From contig VWZX01001164.1 in the NCBI GenBank assembly GCA_013399015.1, positions 558,001 through 622,000 on the forward strand: a stretch of DNA of 64,000 nucleotides, written 5' to 3'. This document shows, one piece after another, positions 1-12,900 of this stretch. Source of the stretch: Galbula dea. Lineage: Eukaryota; Chordata; Aves; Piciformes; Galbulidae. Under the pieces are notes generated by a model that was not told the origin of the DNA, did no database searches, and worked only from the letters and a program-made list of their open reading frames with translations. Position 1 is the first letter of the stretch. Every line of letters begins with the position of its first letter. A program made the translations under genes and the position numbers.

Positions 1-2069
1 GAAGGTCTGGCCAAAATCTTTGCTCAATGGTGGTTGGTTCTTGTAGACAAATCTAGGCACTGTCCATCTGTACTGCTTTATTTTCTCTGACAATGTCTCA
101 GCAACATACCAGTCTATGTTATTCCTTAATTTTGTTTGCTTACTAAGAGTTATAGTTCTGTAACATGAAATACTAGGTAATGGGAAAATGACTGAGGTGG
201 CAGAGGCTGCATTTCTTCCAGACTGGAAGGAGAACTATAACAGTATGGTGCCACATATGAGCTAAAATGCCCTGCTGCTGTTTTAGGTTCTTACAGTGCC
301 ATTGTTTCAAAGCTTCTGTGTCTATAAGCCTTTGCGGCATGCTTTGGATGCTGTTGAAAGTCAGTTACACCACCTGATGGTTTTGCTTTGAATGCTAGGC
401 ACTGCTGGTATTGTCCGCCACACAACTTGCACTATTAGCTTTTTAGCATTAGGATACAAATCCTGTGGGCCAAATACATGCTCATGGCACTGTTTAAGCT
501 GAATCCTGAGTGCTTTGCTAAAACAATCAGGATTTGGCCCTACTTGCCCTTGGTACTGATTTTGTCCTCTGCCCACTAAGCATTTTAGGGTATGTAAAAC
601 ATTTATTTCCATTCATAAATTTGCAAGGTATGCCTCTATCTGGAAAACAGATTTTTTTTAAAAATACAGCACAGTTCATAATCTCTATTTAAAAAAAAAA
701 GAAGCATCCATGTATTAGGCCATCAAGAGTCAAAAGCATAATTTGAAATGATAAACGTATCCATTTTAAGTTACACATTACTTTGCATAGTTAATATCAC
801 TATAATTAGTCATAGTTCCTGTAATTTATTGAAAAAGATGCTCAGCCCCTCTAGTGTACTACAGTGATGAATGTTGGAAGTGCAACTTTGGAAGCAGGAA
901 TCAAGAAAATTAGTAACAGTTGGGGAATTAGCATGTAAATCAATAATATCCTTTCTCTTGCATCTTGAGAACTGAGGATATACATCACACACTGCATAAT
1001 GAAAGGGAGGGTAGAAGTTAGGATTGTAACCTCCTTTATATAGCACGTCTGCTTTTACTGCAAGAACTGTTTAAAATAATTCCAAATCTTAGAGTAAATC
1101 TCTAGTAAATATTTAAAGTATGTATAACTAGTCACAAATAAATTAAGCTGATTTTATGCATTCTCTCTAATTAGAAGGGCACAGCATTTGTTGAAACGTG
1201 ATTAGTATTATTCATTAAGCAAAAAATTCTCATTTGTATCTTATTATCACTATTCTGCATAAACCAACACAATTTGTCATGAACTCCCTCATTTGCTGTA
1301 TCCTCAAAAAGCAGATTATGCTTATTTTTCATTTGGACAGTGGAAAATCAAGCCAGGTGTTTGGCAGCACCAGAGTGTTCAGGTGTAACTGTGCCAGTGA
1401 TGGTACATTACTAGCAGCGTGGATGAAGAATGAGGCATGGAGAATCTTGGGACTGAGGTGCCTTGAGGCCCATCCCTTTAGAGTGGTCCTGCTGATGAGA
1501 CAGGTGGTGTTGTATAGGACTGAAAAAAAAGAGAGAAACTTTTTTGTAAAGTCAGCATTTCACCTTCAAGCGGAAATGAGAAGTGCTTTCACATTGCTGC
1601 TGCTGCGCTGGAGTATCTGGACATGTTTGTGACTAAAGTCTCTGTGGTTGCTACTCTCGTCTTCAGGTTTTCTGAAACTGAAAAATGCCAGTGGGTGCAC
1701 ACAGGTCTGTGTCACCTTCTGAGAGGAATCGGTACAATATTGTACAGGCAGTGCACTGTACATAAATATTTATATGTGACCTTGATTATAGTGTATTATG
1801 CCTGATAACTAATTCAGTGTCTGCATATTTTTCCCTTTCTTTCTTCTCATTACTTTTTAAGCTTTGAAGAGCATCTCTTTAAATATCCCATATTTAATTC
1901 TGCCCTCATTCCTGTGCTTGTAAACCATCAGTAATACTGCTGAGCTCCATGGTGCTGAGTCAACGTAGAGTGTTTTGGAATAGAGTAGCAGGCTTGCTAC
2001 GTCAGCTCAGGGGAGTTACGGATTTAAAAACTGTGTGAACCCTGTGTTCCAGCTCCAAGGATACAGGAC
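1..2069. other. Noncoding AT-rich sequence, no feature seen
   Basis: No gene, RNA gene or clear repeat is visible. Reading frames are short (132 codons at most), have no recognisable domain and overlap on opposite strands, as expected by chance in AT-rich DNA. Short A and T runs occur near 650-700. Highly diverged repeats could be hidden here. Confidence 0.6.
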
Positions 2070-2220
2070 TGGGTGTCACGAGGACTGGGTTCTTTGTCTG
2101 GCTTTGTCACTAACTGGTATTATTCCTTTGTATCTTTAAACTGGGAAGATAGGGATAATGATATTCAATGGGCACCAACATCTGTAGGGGCAAAAAGTGC
2201 TGTAAGATTGTTAGACGTTG
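2070..2220 (+). mobile_element. MIR/CORE-SINE-like remnant, plus orientation
   Basis: The order of motifs follows a MIR-type SINE. A 'gactgggttct' block is followed by 'tctggctttgtcactaactgg', then an 'aaactgggaagatagggataatgat' type block broken by small indels, then 'aaaagtgctgtaagattgttag' resembling the 'aaagcgcttagaa' tail. MIR is an old, inactive, tRNA-derived SINE mobilised by L2-type LINEs, and birds keep only worn copies. The copy is heavily diverged and its ends are approximate. The call comes from pattern recall and was not aligned; a chance resemblance or another CORE-SINE is possible. Confidence 0.5.
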
Positions 2221-2381
2221 CTATTTCTACATTGGATAGGTAATTAAAGAAATCATCTAGATTTTAGGGTTGTGTTTCCTATCGCATGTTTTTTATGTGT
2301 GCCAGAATCTGTGTGTAAGGCTATGGATCATTACAGCGCCTTTGATAAATACTTGTAGGGATCAAGAACAGTTTTGTCCTG

Positions 2382-2615
2382 GTGGACAAGAAGTTAACCA
2401 TGAGCCAGGAATGTGCTTTTGTAGCCAAAAAAGCTAATAATAGCCTGGGGTGCATTAAGAAGAGTGTGACCAGCAGATCGAGGGAGGTTCTCCTTCCCCT
2501 CATCTCTGCCCTAGGGAGATCACATCTGGAGGATGTGTCCAGTTCTGAGCTCCCCATTTCAAGAGAGACAGGGAACTACTGTAGACAGTCCAGCGTAGGC
2601 TACAGAGGTGATTAG
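2382..2615 (+). pseudogene. CR1 ORF2 C-terminal fragment, first frame
   Basis: Frame translating to motifs found at the C-terminal end of avian CR1 ORF2: 'KKLTMSQECAFVAKKAN', 'LGCIKKSVTSRSREVLLPL', then a degraded 'ALGRSHLEDVSSSELP' segment where the family has a 'LVRPHLEYCVQFW'-like stretch. ORF2 encodes the endonuclease/reverse transcriptase; the catalytic regions lie upstream and are missing. Similarity fades after about residue 50, and the element continues in another frame at 2762, so at least one frameshift separates the pieces. It cannot make an active enzyme. Confidence 0.85.
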
Positions 2616-2761
2616 GGGGCTGGAGCATCTCTATTACTGAAGAGAGGCTAAAATACCCAGGACTTTTTAGCCTGGAGAAGAGAAAACTGAGAGGAGATCT
2701 TATAAATGCTTATAAATATCTAAGGGGCGAGTATCAAGGGGATGGGGCTAGTCTCTTTTCA

Positions 2762-2956
2762 GTGTTTCCTAGTGATAGGACAAGGAGCAGTGGGCCCAAA
2801 CTAGAACACAGGAAATTCCAACAAAACATAAGGAGAAACTTCTTTCCTGTGAGGATGATAGAGCACTGGAAAAGGTTACCCAGAGAAATTGTGGTGTGTC
2901 CTTCTCTGGGCACTTTCAAAACCTGCCTGGACATGATCCTGTGCAACCTAATCTAG
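2762..2956 (+). pseudogene. CR1 ORF2 extreme C-terminus, second frame
   Basis: Continuation of the same broken ORF2 in a different frame. Visible motifs are 'PSDRTRSSGPKLEHRKFQ', 'RRNFFPVRMIEHWKRLPRE' and 'FKTCLDMILCNLI', matching the family's closing residues, and the stop at the end lies where CR1 ORF2 normally ends. Between 2615 and 2762 the same protein pattern is interrupted by stops and a small deletion near 2634-2660. It has no start codon context of its own and is a remnant, not a gene. Confidence 0.85.
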
Positions 2957-3033
2957 GCAAACCTGCTTCATCAGGGAGGCTGGACTACGTGATCTGCAGA
3001 GTCCCTTCCAACCCCTAGAATTCTGTGTTATGC

Positions 3034-5648
3034 TTGCCTACTTGTTCTCTGCAGTTCCCTTTTTTGACTTTGGGGATAACTTACTTTATCAAACTGGACT
3101 CTTAGAAATTTTACAGTGAGTCTGATGTCTGGTAATATATTTGGAGCAAGGAAACTAGGAGGCAGCCCTGTCTGTGTTATGATATGGACGTATATTGACA
3201 CCTTGCAAGAGACATGACAGAAAATTTTCATCCCAAAGAGCAGAGGAGAGGTGCTACTTCCAGGATAATCCAATGGCAATCAAAGTCCTGTGCAGAGCAA
3301 TAGTGAAAAGGAAGGACTTTGTATATGGCGATGCTAAAATAGTAAAAGCAGAGTTACGAATGTAGACCTTGCATCTTGCACCTTGACAATTCATTAATAT
3401 TGTACGTTTTTGCCATTGCTCATCTGTATCTTGTCTGTGGGTTACTATACTAGTTTATTCCACTTTACTGAAAATGTACTTGTGACTTACAAATCCAGAC
3501 TATGAATAGCTTAAATAGCTGGTAAGAGAAACAATTACATTTTCTCTCTCTCTAACATAGAATTTTAATTTTCATAACTCTAAAAAAACATTTCCCCCAC
3601 AATGCAGGCCTGCCAGGAGGCCTGAAGTCTGCAGGCTATGGCCTCTCAGGCTGTTTTCCAATGACTCATTTTTAATTTTAAAGAAGCATTATCTCTCGCT
3701 AGTAAATTAACAACAGCCTATAGTGCACACACACTGTCATCCATCTGCTTAAGGCTCTTGTCATTTGACACCATTCTTGTATCTATAAACTTCATCTGGT
3801 ATTCAAAAGCTATCAACCCTGCCTCCATGATAGCCCACCTTCTGGCTCCAGGCTAGAAGAGTGGCTCTCCATTTCCAATTCTAATGAACACATAGCTAGC
3901 AGCAGTTTTTCCATTAAGGATCTGGTGTTCTTAGAAAACAGACCATGTTGGAATTACTTGGATCCAGAACTGTATGGAAAGTGTTTGTAAAAGAGACTGA
4001 ACTACTTGCAGAGTTTTCCTTAGGCAGCCTGACTGCTGTTTCTGCACTTCTGTCAAACAGTATACTCAGCGTTACCTCCTGCTTGTAGTACATTAGTGTT
4101 TATAGCACTGCATTCTGAGGACTGGACCATATTAACAGGTGAAATATCTTTATATTATCTTTCCAATTATGAGCACCATTGTTAAGGAGTTTTGAAAAAT
4201 ACAGGTAATATAAAAAAATCTCATGACTAGTATGAATCCTCCAAATGAGAGATAGCCATGGTGTGGTTGGAGAGGAGCAACTATTTCACAGTTACTAAAT
4301 TTTGTGTAATTTCAAATTTGGCTGTGAATGAGGTAATTTGTATCTCTCCAAATAATTTCTATTTAATCTGATGTCTGCTGTAAATCGTAAGGATTTAACA
4401 GAGAATTGTGTCTCAGTCATCACAAGATAGAATATGTGGCAAATACATGCTGCTTCATCAAGGAACTTGCTCCAGGAGTAATGGAAGAAAGAGGGCTCAT
4501 ATTCTAGACCCTAAAGGACATAACTTTTTTAGATTTTCTTTTCCTGATTATGATAGATGTAGTTGCTATGAGCATAAGGGAGAAGAACTGACAAGAGTCA
4601 TACAAAATTGTAGTTAGGGATGAAACATAGGTGATATCAGCATTTAAAAATCAAGGAAGGCAGGGAAGGTAGAGAATATCCTTTTATTTTCCCTCTGCCT
4701 ACAAGCTTGGAGAAGTTCCATCTAGGCCATTTTTTTGTGATTTTTTTTGTCTGATAATGTGTGCAGTGAAAAAATAATCTGTATTTTGATAGGGTTCATT
4801 TTCATTGTGTACCTCAAAAAAGTCTGTTTTATTCATGTGTCCTGTATCCTTCCACAGTGGAAGTGGTGTCATGGTTCTTGCAAGAAAATAGAGCTCTGAA
4901 GGACATATGATTGACAGCGGTAACACTACCTTTGCTGACTCTTTGGTCAGGTATGCAGAGGGAGTAGGAAGTACTTGCACTAGTTTAACACACAAGATAT
5001 TATGCTTCAGCATGTGACAGACCCAGAATGATATTCACATGTGTTCGGTTGAGGAGTGAAGCTGAGAAAGAAACAATATGAGGCTATTCTGAACCTTGAA
5101 CTCCTGCTGATGATTTGTGTCATATTTCACAAATTTAAGGTCTTACCACTCTGCCACCAGCTATCATTATTTTTTGCTGAGTTATCTGTAAGGGAATGAG
5201 TCTTTATCTGGTGTTTGTGAGACATTTTTACTTCCTTCTGAAGAGAAAGAGTCTTTATTTTGAGGAATACAGTGACAGTTTAACAAAAGTGATTCTACAT
5301 ATATATGTAATTTAAAAACATTCTCAGTTACCTGAGTCATTTTCTTGTAATTTGTATGAAGAATTCAAGCAAGTATCTTTCAAATGGTGTGGGTCAAATA
5401 TAAAACTATTCTAGATTATTAAACATTTAAGAATATTTTTCTATTTATCAGTGCTCTCCAAGTCCAAATACTTTTTAATTTGATTCCATTTGGGTAGTGT
5501 TACATCTGGTATTGCACTTTACTACATAGTAAGATAGTATAAAAAAAAAATAAAAATCTTGGTCTTTGTAATGTGTGACAATAGCATCAAATTAGAAGAG
5601 CAATGGATGTTGATTTCTGCTCTCTAAGAAAATGTTTTATGTGTAAAC
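3034..5648. other. Noncoding sequence, no feature seen
   Basis: No gene or assignable repeat is visible. A slightly GC-richer patch at about 3600-3655 contains repeated 'aggcct' hexamers but does not resolve into a known element. Frames such as 4408-4617 (plus) and 4699-5013 (minus) show no recognisable protein family. Confidence 0.55.
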
Positions 5649-5749
5649 AATTTAAAATAAAGCATCTAATTTGCTTCCAATTAGATAGTATATAAAACTT
5701 TATTAATGGAAGCAAATTAAGCATGATTTTTATTTATACATTTTAAATT
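5649..5749. repeat. Long imperfect inverted repeat (hairpin)
   Basis: The left arm 5649-5679 and the right arm 5707-5749 are near reverse complements of each other. They share the core 'taatttgcttcca' / 'tggaagcaaatta' and the outer 'aatttaaaat' / 'attttaaatt' blocks. The right arm is about 12 nt longer because of an inserted AT stretch, and the spacer is 27 nt. Possible origins are a small MITE-like palindromic element, a fold-back structure in a transcript, or a conserved regulatory palindrome. No flanking target duplication was recognised. Confidence 0.6.
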
Positions 5750-6089
5750 GGGAAAAATGGCCCTTCACCAAATGTAGCCCTCAATCTGCAAACATTTGCT
5801 TACTTCCTTACCTTTAGGCATCTAATTAATCCTCCTGAAGTCAGGGGAACAAATTCTGTGATTATAGTTTAGCGGCCTTAACTGTCTACAGGTTTGGAGG
5901 TCAAGCAGAGACTTAAACTTACCCTGGAAAGCATACAGAGAAAATACAACAGGACGATAACATGACACTGGGATTGCAATGCACTGTGCAGTATTTTCTT
6001 ACCAAATACATTATGAATTTGTCAGACTTGGCTTCTGCTTCTGAAAGCTGAATGGTTTTCCAGTACCCTTCTCTGGGTAAGCAAGCAGG
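5750..6089. other. Noncoding sequence with faint old-repeat look
   Basis: No gene seen. A piece at about 5815-5860 ('taggcatctaatt...cctgaagtcagggg') has the flavour of old amniote repeats but is too short and diverged to assign. Confidence 0.4.
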
Positions 6090-6091
6090 TG

Positions 6092-6205
6092 TTTATAGTT
6101 TCATTTTACAAATGAAGGAAGTGGTTTGCTTAAAGCTGCAGGGTCAAGAACCTGTGACTGGAGGCGAGGTTAGAACTGAACAGCTCTCAGTTCCTGGCTG
6201 TGCCT
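6092..6205 (-). mobile_element. MIR-like SINE remnant, minus orientation
   Basis: Read on the plus strand it follows the reverse complement of a MIR core: 'cattttacaaatgaaggaa', then 'gtttgcttaaagctgcagggtca', then 'ggcgaggttagaactgaac', matching the usual order 'cattttacagatgagg', 'gacttgcccaaggtca', 'agccgggattcgaac'. It is an inactive fossil. The ends are approximate, and the call rests on remembered consensus order, not on an alignment. Confidence 0.6.
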
Positions 6206-7953
6206 GCAGTTCCCAGCAAAATGCCATTCCCCAAGAAAATCCATGGGAATATGGACATAAATTATAATTATGAACATGTTGGTTATTGTGTCCAGTATTA
6301 TTTTCACTAGTAGACAATGAGTATTAGAGAAATAACTAATCCTGACTGATGGTATGCAAGATTCTTCATGGTGCTTTATAAATAATAATTAATTCTGTAG
6401 AAGACTAAGATAATGTGTAGCTATTGCTACGTTGGGCTGCACCCACAAGCAAAATTAGGTATGCAATACCTGATCTTCCACAGGATCTTTCATGTATTGT
6501 TTGTATTATCTGTTGTGCAGTTGATTCATCAGAATGAGTTTATCAAGCATATAATGGCCAGACACTGTATCCTGGTTTTCAAGTTATAATGAACAAATGA
6601 CATTTCTATTTGTCAAAAGTGGAAAATGGATAAAAGATAAATTCCAATTTTTCATTTTTGTGGGTTACCATTGTCTATATTGATAATAGCACAATTTTAT
6701 TTCTGTGGAATGAAAAGCTACTGTTAGTTTTTTTGAAAAAAGACACCAGACAAGGCAGTAATGTTACTCATCGACTTGCCACTTGGTTTTGTAGAGTCTG
6801 ACAATACAGGATAAGAAGTGAAGGGACTCTCTGATCCAGAAGCCACTAAAGCTGTGAACAGATTTCAATGGATGATGTATCAAGCCCAAAGGATAAAGTG
6901 TGTGACTGAATAGCAGTGGTACTTGGTATATAGAAAAGTCTAGAAGTGGCTTTTGGTAGTGAGATGGCTTTTCAGCTGTTCCATCACAAAGTATTCTAAA
7001 CACATTTGCAGAATGTTACCTTTACAACTTGAGGATTTTTTGTTATTGAAAACAGTTTATGACCATCCAAATACCTCATAGGAGAAGTGAAGAGGACACT
7101 AAATAAAACAAGATATTTTCAACCTCAGCTTTTATAATCAATTTCTATGATGTTGAGGGCAATATATCTATTGGCTGCCTGCAAATGAAGAAGCATCATG
7201 CCATTGTATGATTAAAGAAAACTGCTGGTTTTAATGTTACGGTAATGTATGTAGGTTAAAGATTTAGACTGTCCTTTGTAGCTATTAAAGTTTGATGTTA
7301 ATATCAGCAACACTGTGCACCAACATCAGATTTCTTGATGTATTGTGCAGCCCTCAGCTTAAAGAAATGTACTTTTATTCAGTGATGATGTGTTGATACC
7401 ATAAAGTTAAGAGAGCATGATTTAACTTTAAACATCATGCTGTGTTTCCAGTTAGCCATTAAGTTGTCATTTATGTAAACTCACAAGTTTTGATAGGAAA
7501 AAGCAATTGCTGTAGCCAGAAAAAAAATTAGACTTTATACAGATCAGTTCAGTAATCAAGAGTTCTTGATGTGTTATAAGGCAATGGCTTCACAACTCTA
7601 GGGGCAAATTGCAGTTTGATTGACTGCCAATAAGTGAGGTCATATTATTTCTTTTTTTATTTGTTTATTTTTAATTTGTGGGTGAAGACTCTGTTCATTA
7701 AAGTGAGGAACTCCACAGTAGTTTTAACCAAGTGTTGCCATATTCTATTCTGTGTACACTTGTATCCTTTTCAATAGTTCATTTAGTTTTCCTTGGAATT
7801 GCATGGAGTACTGTATCATATAATTATTTTTCCAATCTGTACTATTTATATTTCTGGTACAAACCTGCATCTGATTACACTCATAGGTGGATTCTTTGTC
7901 TTTTCTGTGTGCTCTTCTGCTACGGAAGTGAAGTAGTGAACTTGTTGCCTTTT
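6206..7953. other. Noncoding sequence, one small hairpin inside
   Basis: No gene or clear transposable element seen. An 8-bp perfect stem lies at 7414-7441 ('agcatgat' and 'atcatgct' with a 12-nt loop), which is likely by chance in AT-rich DNA. Confidence 0.55.
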
Positions 7954-8006
7954 GCCCTTCCCTTCCCTTCTTTTTTCTTCCCTTCCCTTCCCTTCCCTCC
8001 CTCCCT
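7954..8006. repeat. CCCTT/CCCT-rich pyrimidine tract
   Basis: Imperfect pentanucleotide (CCCTT)n run, interrupted by a T stretch near 7971 and ending in CCCT units. The same motif makes up the larger tract at 53089-53210. The opposite strand is purine-rich AAGGG. Confidence 0.9.
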
Positions 8007-11000
8007 GTTTTTTATTCCTTTGTTTTGATAAGGGAAATAATTGGTCAAGAAACTAAGTTAAATTATTCTCTGCATAGAGGGGTTTATAAAGAGTTACAAT
8101 GAATTGGAATTACTGTAGACCTTTACAGCTTCGTCTTATTTTCTAGTCATATCATGGAGTAGAAAATATTTTCATGTTGTATTTTTAGCAAAACAAGTAA
8201 CTTTTTCTTTGTTTCTTATTTGTTATTAATGACATGGCCCTTGCTTATCTTCAAATTTTGTTGGATTAATTATTGAGCTTACTAGAGAAGTACTGAGAAG
8301 ATCTATTTTTGTGGCAGATAGATACTAGTGGCTTAATGCCTTGGCCACAAGACTAAGCAATATCAGATCACTGAGGCCTATGACAGTTAAAATATCCAGA
8401 TTGTGTCTGTAAATGTTTTCCCTTTTGAAAGTGTAAACTTTCAGCATTAATGCTGCCATTACCAGAATGCTGCTGGCATTGCTCCTATGTAAGAAGGCAA
8501 TTACTGGACTCACTCATGACATATAACATTTCTTTTCTTCAGGGTGGTGGGTGGACAAGTGCACAGAGCTCGCTGCTGAAATTGAGTAGGTTATCCTGTC
8601 GCCTTCATTGGTATTGTGTGGTTTCCAAAAGATTTAAGGAGTTGATTGAGAAAGCATCTATGTAGGTCAGATTACTAGAGAAATTTGTTTATTATACTTT
8701 GCTCTGAGGTGGTTCCTATTCTTGTACAGAGTGTGCCTGGTAAACGGTTTAATTTTTGATTGCCTTTTAGGCTTTTCAGATGACCTACATGGATCGGTTT
8801 AGTTTGATTTCTACTGACCAAGGTGTTTTCTTAAGTTATTTCCTGCCTTGTCACTCTATAAAAGCATATAAAAATCACTGTAGCTTGGAGGACTGTCACA
8901 GGTGCTATGAACCACCTAAGATTTCATAATAAATGCATTTCCCAGATAGAGACTAAAAAAACCTTCTGAGGGGCTTAGTGTATCTTACTTCTTCCTAGAT
9001 GGAGAGCTAATGCTGTGGACCTAGCCTGTAACAAACAGAAAGAAAAAGAATTACAGTGTGGTCCAAGAATCACTTTTTCATCTAGTCATACACTTATTTC
9101 CCACCTTTTCTGTCCCAGCATTTTGACTGTCTCCTTCATCCTTTATGGTTCTTCCTCTGTAATGAAGATCATCCTATGCAGTGCCCCAAAGGCATTATTT
9201 CGCCCTTAATGAAAAGCCACATGTTCTTCTACACAGTGCAGGAGTGTATGTTCTGAGCTTTGGTGGACTGCCAGCTCCACTTACTGTGTGAAGGGCGGGG
9301 GAAAATACACAGAAGTACAATCCTTTTCAAGCCTTTCGTTCCCTCCAGAATGTATTAACAAGTCTGCAAGCAGCTGTGCTTGCTCTGGCTGCGAGGATGG
9401 TAGATCTGAAAAAATGTAACTAGCCTTCGCCATGAGTTTCAGTCTAAAGGCATAATTGCAGTTTCTTCTCTAGCCTCCTGTAAGTATGAGACTTAAACAA
9501 CAAATCAGCAAATTTTAGAAAGCTATGAAATTGGAGACATGACTGTCAAATGGACTTTAATTAATAACACTCATAAAATTGCAAAGAATAAAGTAGAAAA
9601 CTTGAACTCCTATGAAAGACATTTTGTACTGCATATATTGTTGAGTTAATGTGAAAGACCTGTTTAAATTGGCTCTTTCTGTGTCATACATCTTAATGTC
9701 AGCAACATCTGCAATAGAATTGCAATGCAGATCAGTTCAGATTATCACCAGTTAATAAAGAGTCAAAAGCACGTTGTAGGTAGCACAGTCTCTTCAGTTT
9801 ATTTCTGTGGATAATATGTACATGTTTTCAATAAAAACTTACATTAAGCACAAAATTTATGTACAGCTTGAAATGTAAATGTCTTTATTATTGGCTTAGC
9901 ATTTGCCTGTCCGAGATCAAATCCTACCGCTTGGTCTTCTCTTCTGATCTTAGCTCCAAATATTTCTTTCTAGGTAACAGTGCCCTGAAGATTTATTTGA
10001 ACTCTCATTTTGACATAGATCTCACAAGAGCAGTGCTCTTAACTTTACATTCATTCCTATAATCAAGAGGGAAAATATTAAATTATTGAATTCAGAGGAT
10101 CAATCCTTAAACAGTTATTCTCAGAGTGAATAGGGATCATTGGGGAATCTTTCCTCTTAACAGTGTCATTTTAAGTCATATCATAAAAAAGATCAAAATT
10201 TCAGTAATTTCAACTGGAAGATTTTGGATGCACTGCTGACTCATTAAGTGTGAACTGTAGTTTTCAAAATGATCTCAAGGATGTCCAGAAATCACAACAG
10301 AAGAAGAGGAAACCATATTCCCCAGCCCCAGAGGCAATTTTGAAAATATAATTCTAGTTATTAGTGGATCTTGTTAACAGTACAAAACTTCTCCCTTATC
10401 TTTGTTGCCTCAAGAAGTACTTTTTCTGAAAGTACTGTTTCTGAAGATGATATTTATCCCTGATTGATTGCCTTTGAGATGATGGCACTTTCCATTTTAT
10501 GGAAATACGGTAAAGCTTTGATCACTGAGCTTCAGAAGAGCTCTAGGGATGAACAAACAGATAGCTGTGTAGGACCCAAGACCTACAGGGTGCAGAGGAT
10601 AAATTAAATAGTGCTACAAATTATTTGGTATTTGAATGGGGGAAAGATGGCATGCTTCAGTCTCTGCAAGTGTTCCCCATAAGGCTACTCTCTTTGTTTG
10701 GTTCTGAATAACAGGTCAGCATTTGCTGTCAGTCCAGAAACCACCACAGATGATAGAAATAGGTCTAGCAGCTTAACATTTAGTTATAGCTAGCTTCAAT
10801 TTTCTGGATCTTGTGAGCCCTTAAAGTGCTCTTACAGTAAATGCAAACTCTGCAGGTGAATATTGTAGAGTCAAACAGCCTTCTAGTTTCAAGGAAATGC
10901 TTTTAGGATCAGGGTTTTTTTTGCAGTAATGTCCATGTTGTAGGCCCAAAGTGCCTAATAATCAAAGTTTTAAACCAGTGTAACTTTCCCCTGGTGTGTA

Positions 11001-12900
11001 AGGGTACTTGGAAGAGTTGGCTGGGGACTTCTGTAGGAGAGGCACATACATGGCAAACTTTTTGTATTTGTAGCGGTAGCAGCAGGGGATGTCTGCAAGT
11101 GCAGTATTTCTTCCTGGTAGTAAATATTCTTACTAATTGTCATTAGTGTTTAGTAATATAAGAATTAATAGTAAAATCAATACTCAGGTTATCTTTGGTA
11201 GTATATATCTGTGGTTGCTGTTATCCCATGTGTGAACAAATAGTGTGTTTGGTCTTAGCACAATGTCACTGTGATTAGAGGTACCAGATAAGCACTGCTT
11301 TTGTATGTAGTGTGTTCAACTCTCCCATGACTGGTAGGTGATGCAAGTGTATCTGTCCTTCACTGATCTGTCGAGAGATCATAATAGAGCATCTCATAGA
11401 TTCATTGGGCTTTTTGCTACATTCCCTACACCTCAGATAGGGAAGGAAACACCAGAGATGGTATTTGTATTGTTTGCAAGATTTTATCTGTGCCAGGACA
11501 CAGAAGTTGTCAGAGCTGAGTGGCCTTTCTGCAGGCACCGAGCCTGAATGTTCAATAACTCAGTGTGAAAGCAGAAGCAGCATTACATAAGTATTGATGA
11601 TACGGAGCAAAATGCACTTAGATGAAAAAATAAACAAGATCAGAAGGTTTTTTTGGATACAGTAGGCCTAGCCCTTCCAGAGATGAAACTAAGTAGATTT
11701 CTGACATTCTGAATATGAATCTTGGTGCAGTTTGAATTTACAAAATAAATAAACATCCCTGGACGAACACTGCTTGAAGCACTGAACAAGCCAGTGGCAA
11801 GTTGTGCTTCAGACTCCAAGAGATAAAGTACGTTAGTGCGTATCAGTTAGTCTAATTTATTCAGTGTCATTGCCATATCACAACCTCCTGTTTGATTTTC
11901 TTGTAAACTAATAATTTCCTGAATGAACTAATGCCGCCGCAGCCACTAGTACCTCTGCCTTTTAGAAGTTTTTTATTGTTGTGTATGCAACTAAATTGAA
12001 ATATCTTTCACTTGAAATATTGACTTTAATATCTCATTTGAAAAATTCATGAAGCCTTTGATGTTAAATCCATACTCAATTTAGCCAAATGCCATTAGAA
12101 TATGCAATACGCCTGAATACAGAGAGCATTATTGTCTGTGTTTCTGCAGAAGAATTACATTTTATGACTGTAACGTCAGGATCTTTTTTGGATTTGTTCA
12201 TGAAGAAAAGAAAGAGAAAGGCAGCACATTAGAAGCAAAATGAAAAGTGGTATTGATTAGGCTCTCATTTACCCTCTCTTTTCTTCAATCCCTAAACGCA
12301 TGGAAATAAGGGTTGTGGCACAGCAAGTAACAATGCTCTGTAATGAATGGAACAATCTTTAGAAAATTAGGGTAAACATGTATGATAGTGCACAGATGTT
12401 GCTCCTAGTAACTGTTGTACATTTATTTTACATCTCCATTTACATACGTCTCTTTATTTCCTAATAGTATCATAATAGAAACATGACAATTGTTAATGAT
12501 TTCATAAAACATGGAATGTAAAGCTGACAGAGAGGTAGAACATTAATTGAAACCTATAGCTATTGTACATTAGAATTACATCTCCTAAATGACTCATGGT
12601 AAAAATATCCCTCTTTTACAGAGAAGGACAAAGGTAAAAAACTAGGCTTTCAGCAAATTAATTTTTTTCCCCAGTAAAACAGAGACTGGCAAATGTTGCA
12701 AAGTGTCCTCAGTGCTAATAGAACGGTATTTGCCTTTAGTAATTTATGGGCACTTTTCCCCCAGTTATCGATCACATTTGAAAAAAGTAAACTGCATTAA
12801 CATTTTAGGCAATAATAGCTCCAGAAAATGTTTGATTTTTATCACTACCAAAACTGATGTCATGATACTTGGCTCTTTAGCAGATGTGGGAGAACAGAGT
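8007..12900. other. Noncoding unique sequence, no feature seen
   Basis: Nearly 5 kb without an assignable gene, RNA or repeat. Frames on both strands are under 90 codons and overlap antisense. No CpG-rich promoter and no microsatellite stand out. Confidence 0.55.

Larger units (their letters stand above)
2370..3033 (+). mobile_element. CR1 LINE, 3' portion (5'-truncated)
   Basis: This is the longest transposable element in the window. It holds the C-terminal end of CR1 ORF2 followed by the short 3' UTR with the 'gaggctggactacgtgatctgcagagtcccttccaacc' type block, and it finishes at 'attctgtg', the octamer unit typical of avian CR1 tails. CR1 is the dominant LINE of birds. It copies itself by target-primed reverse transcription and is usually 5'-truncated, as here. 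The coding part is broken (see the two fragments inside). The left end is approximate: recognisable CR1 sequence begins near 2370-2382. It is the strongest evidence for an avian source. Confidence 0.93.
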
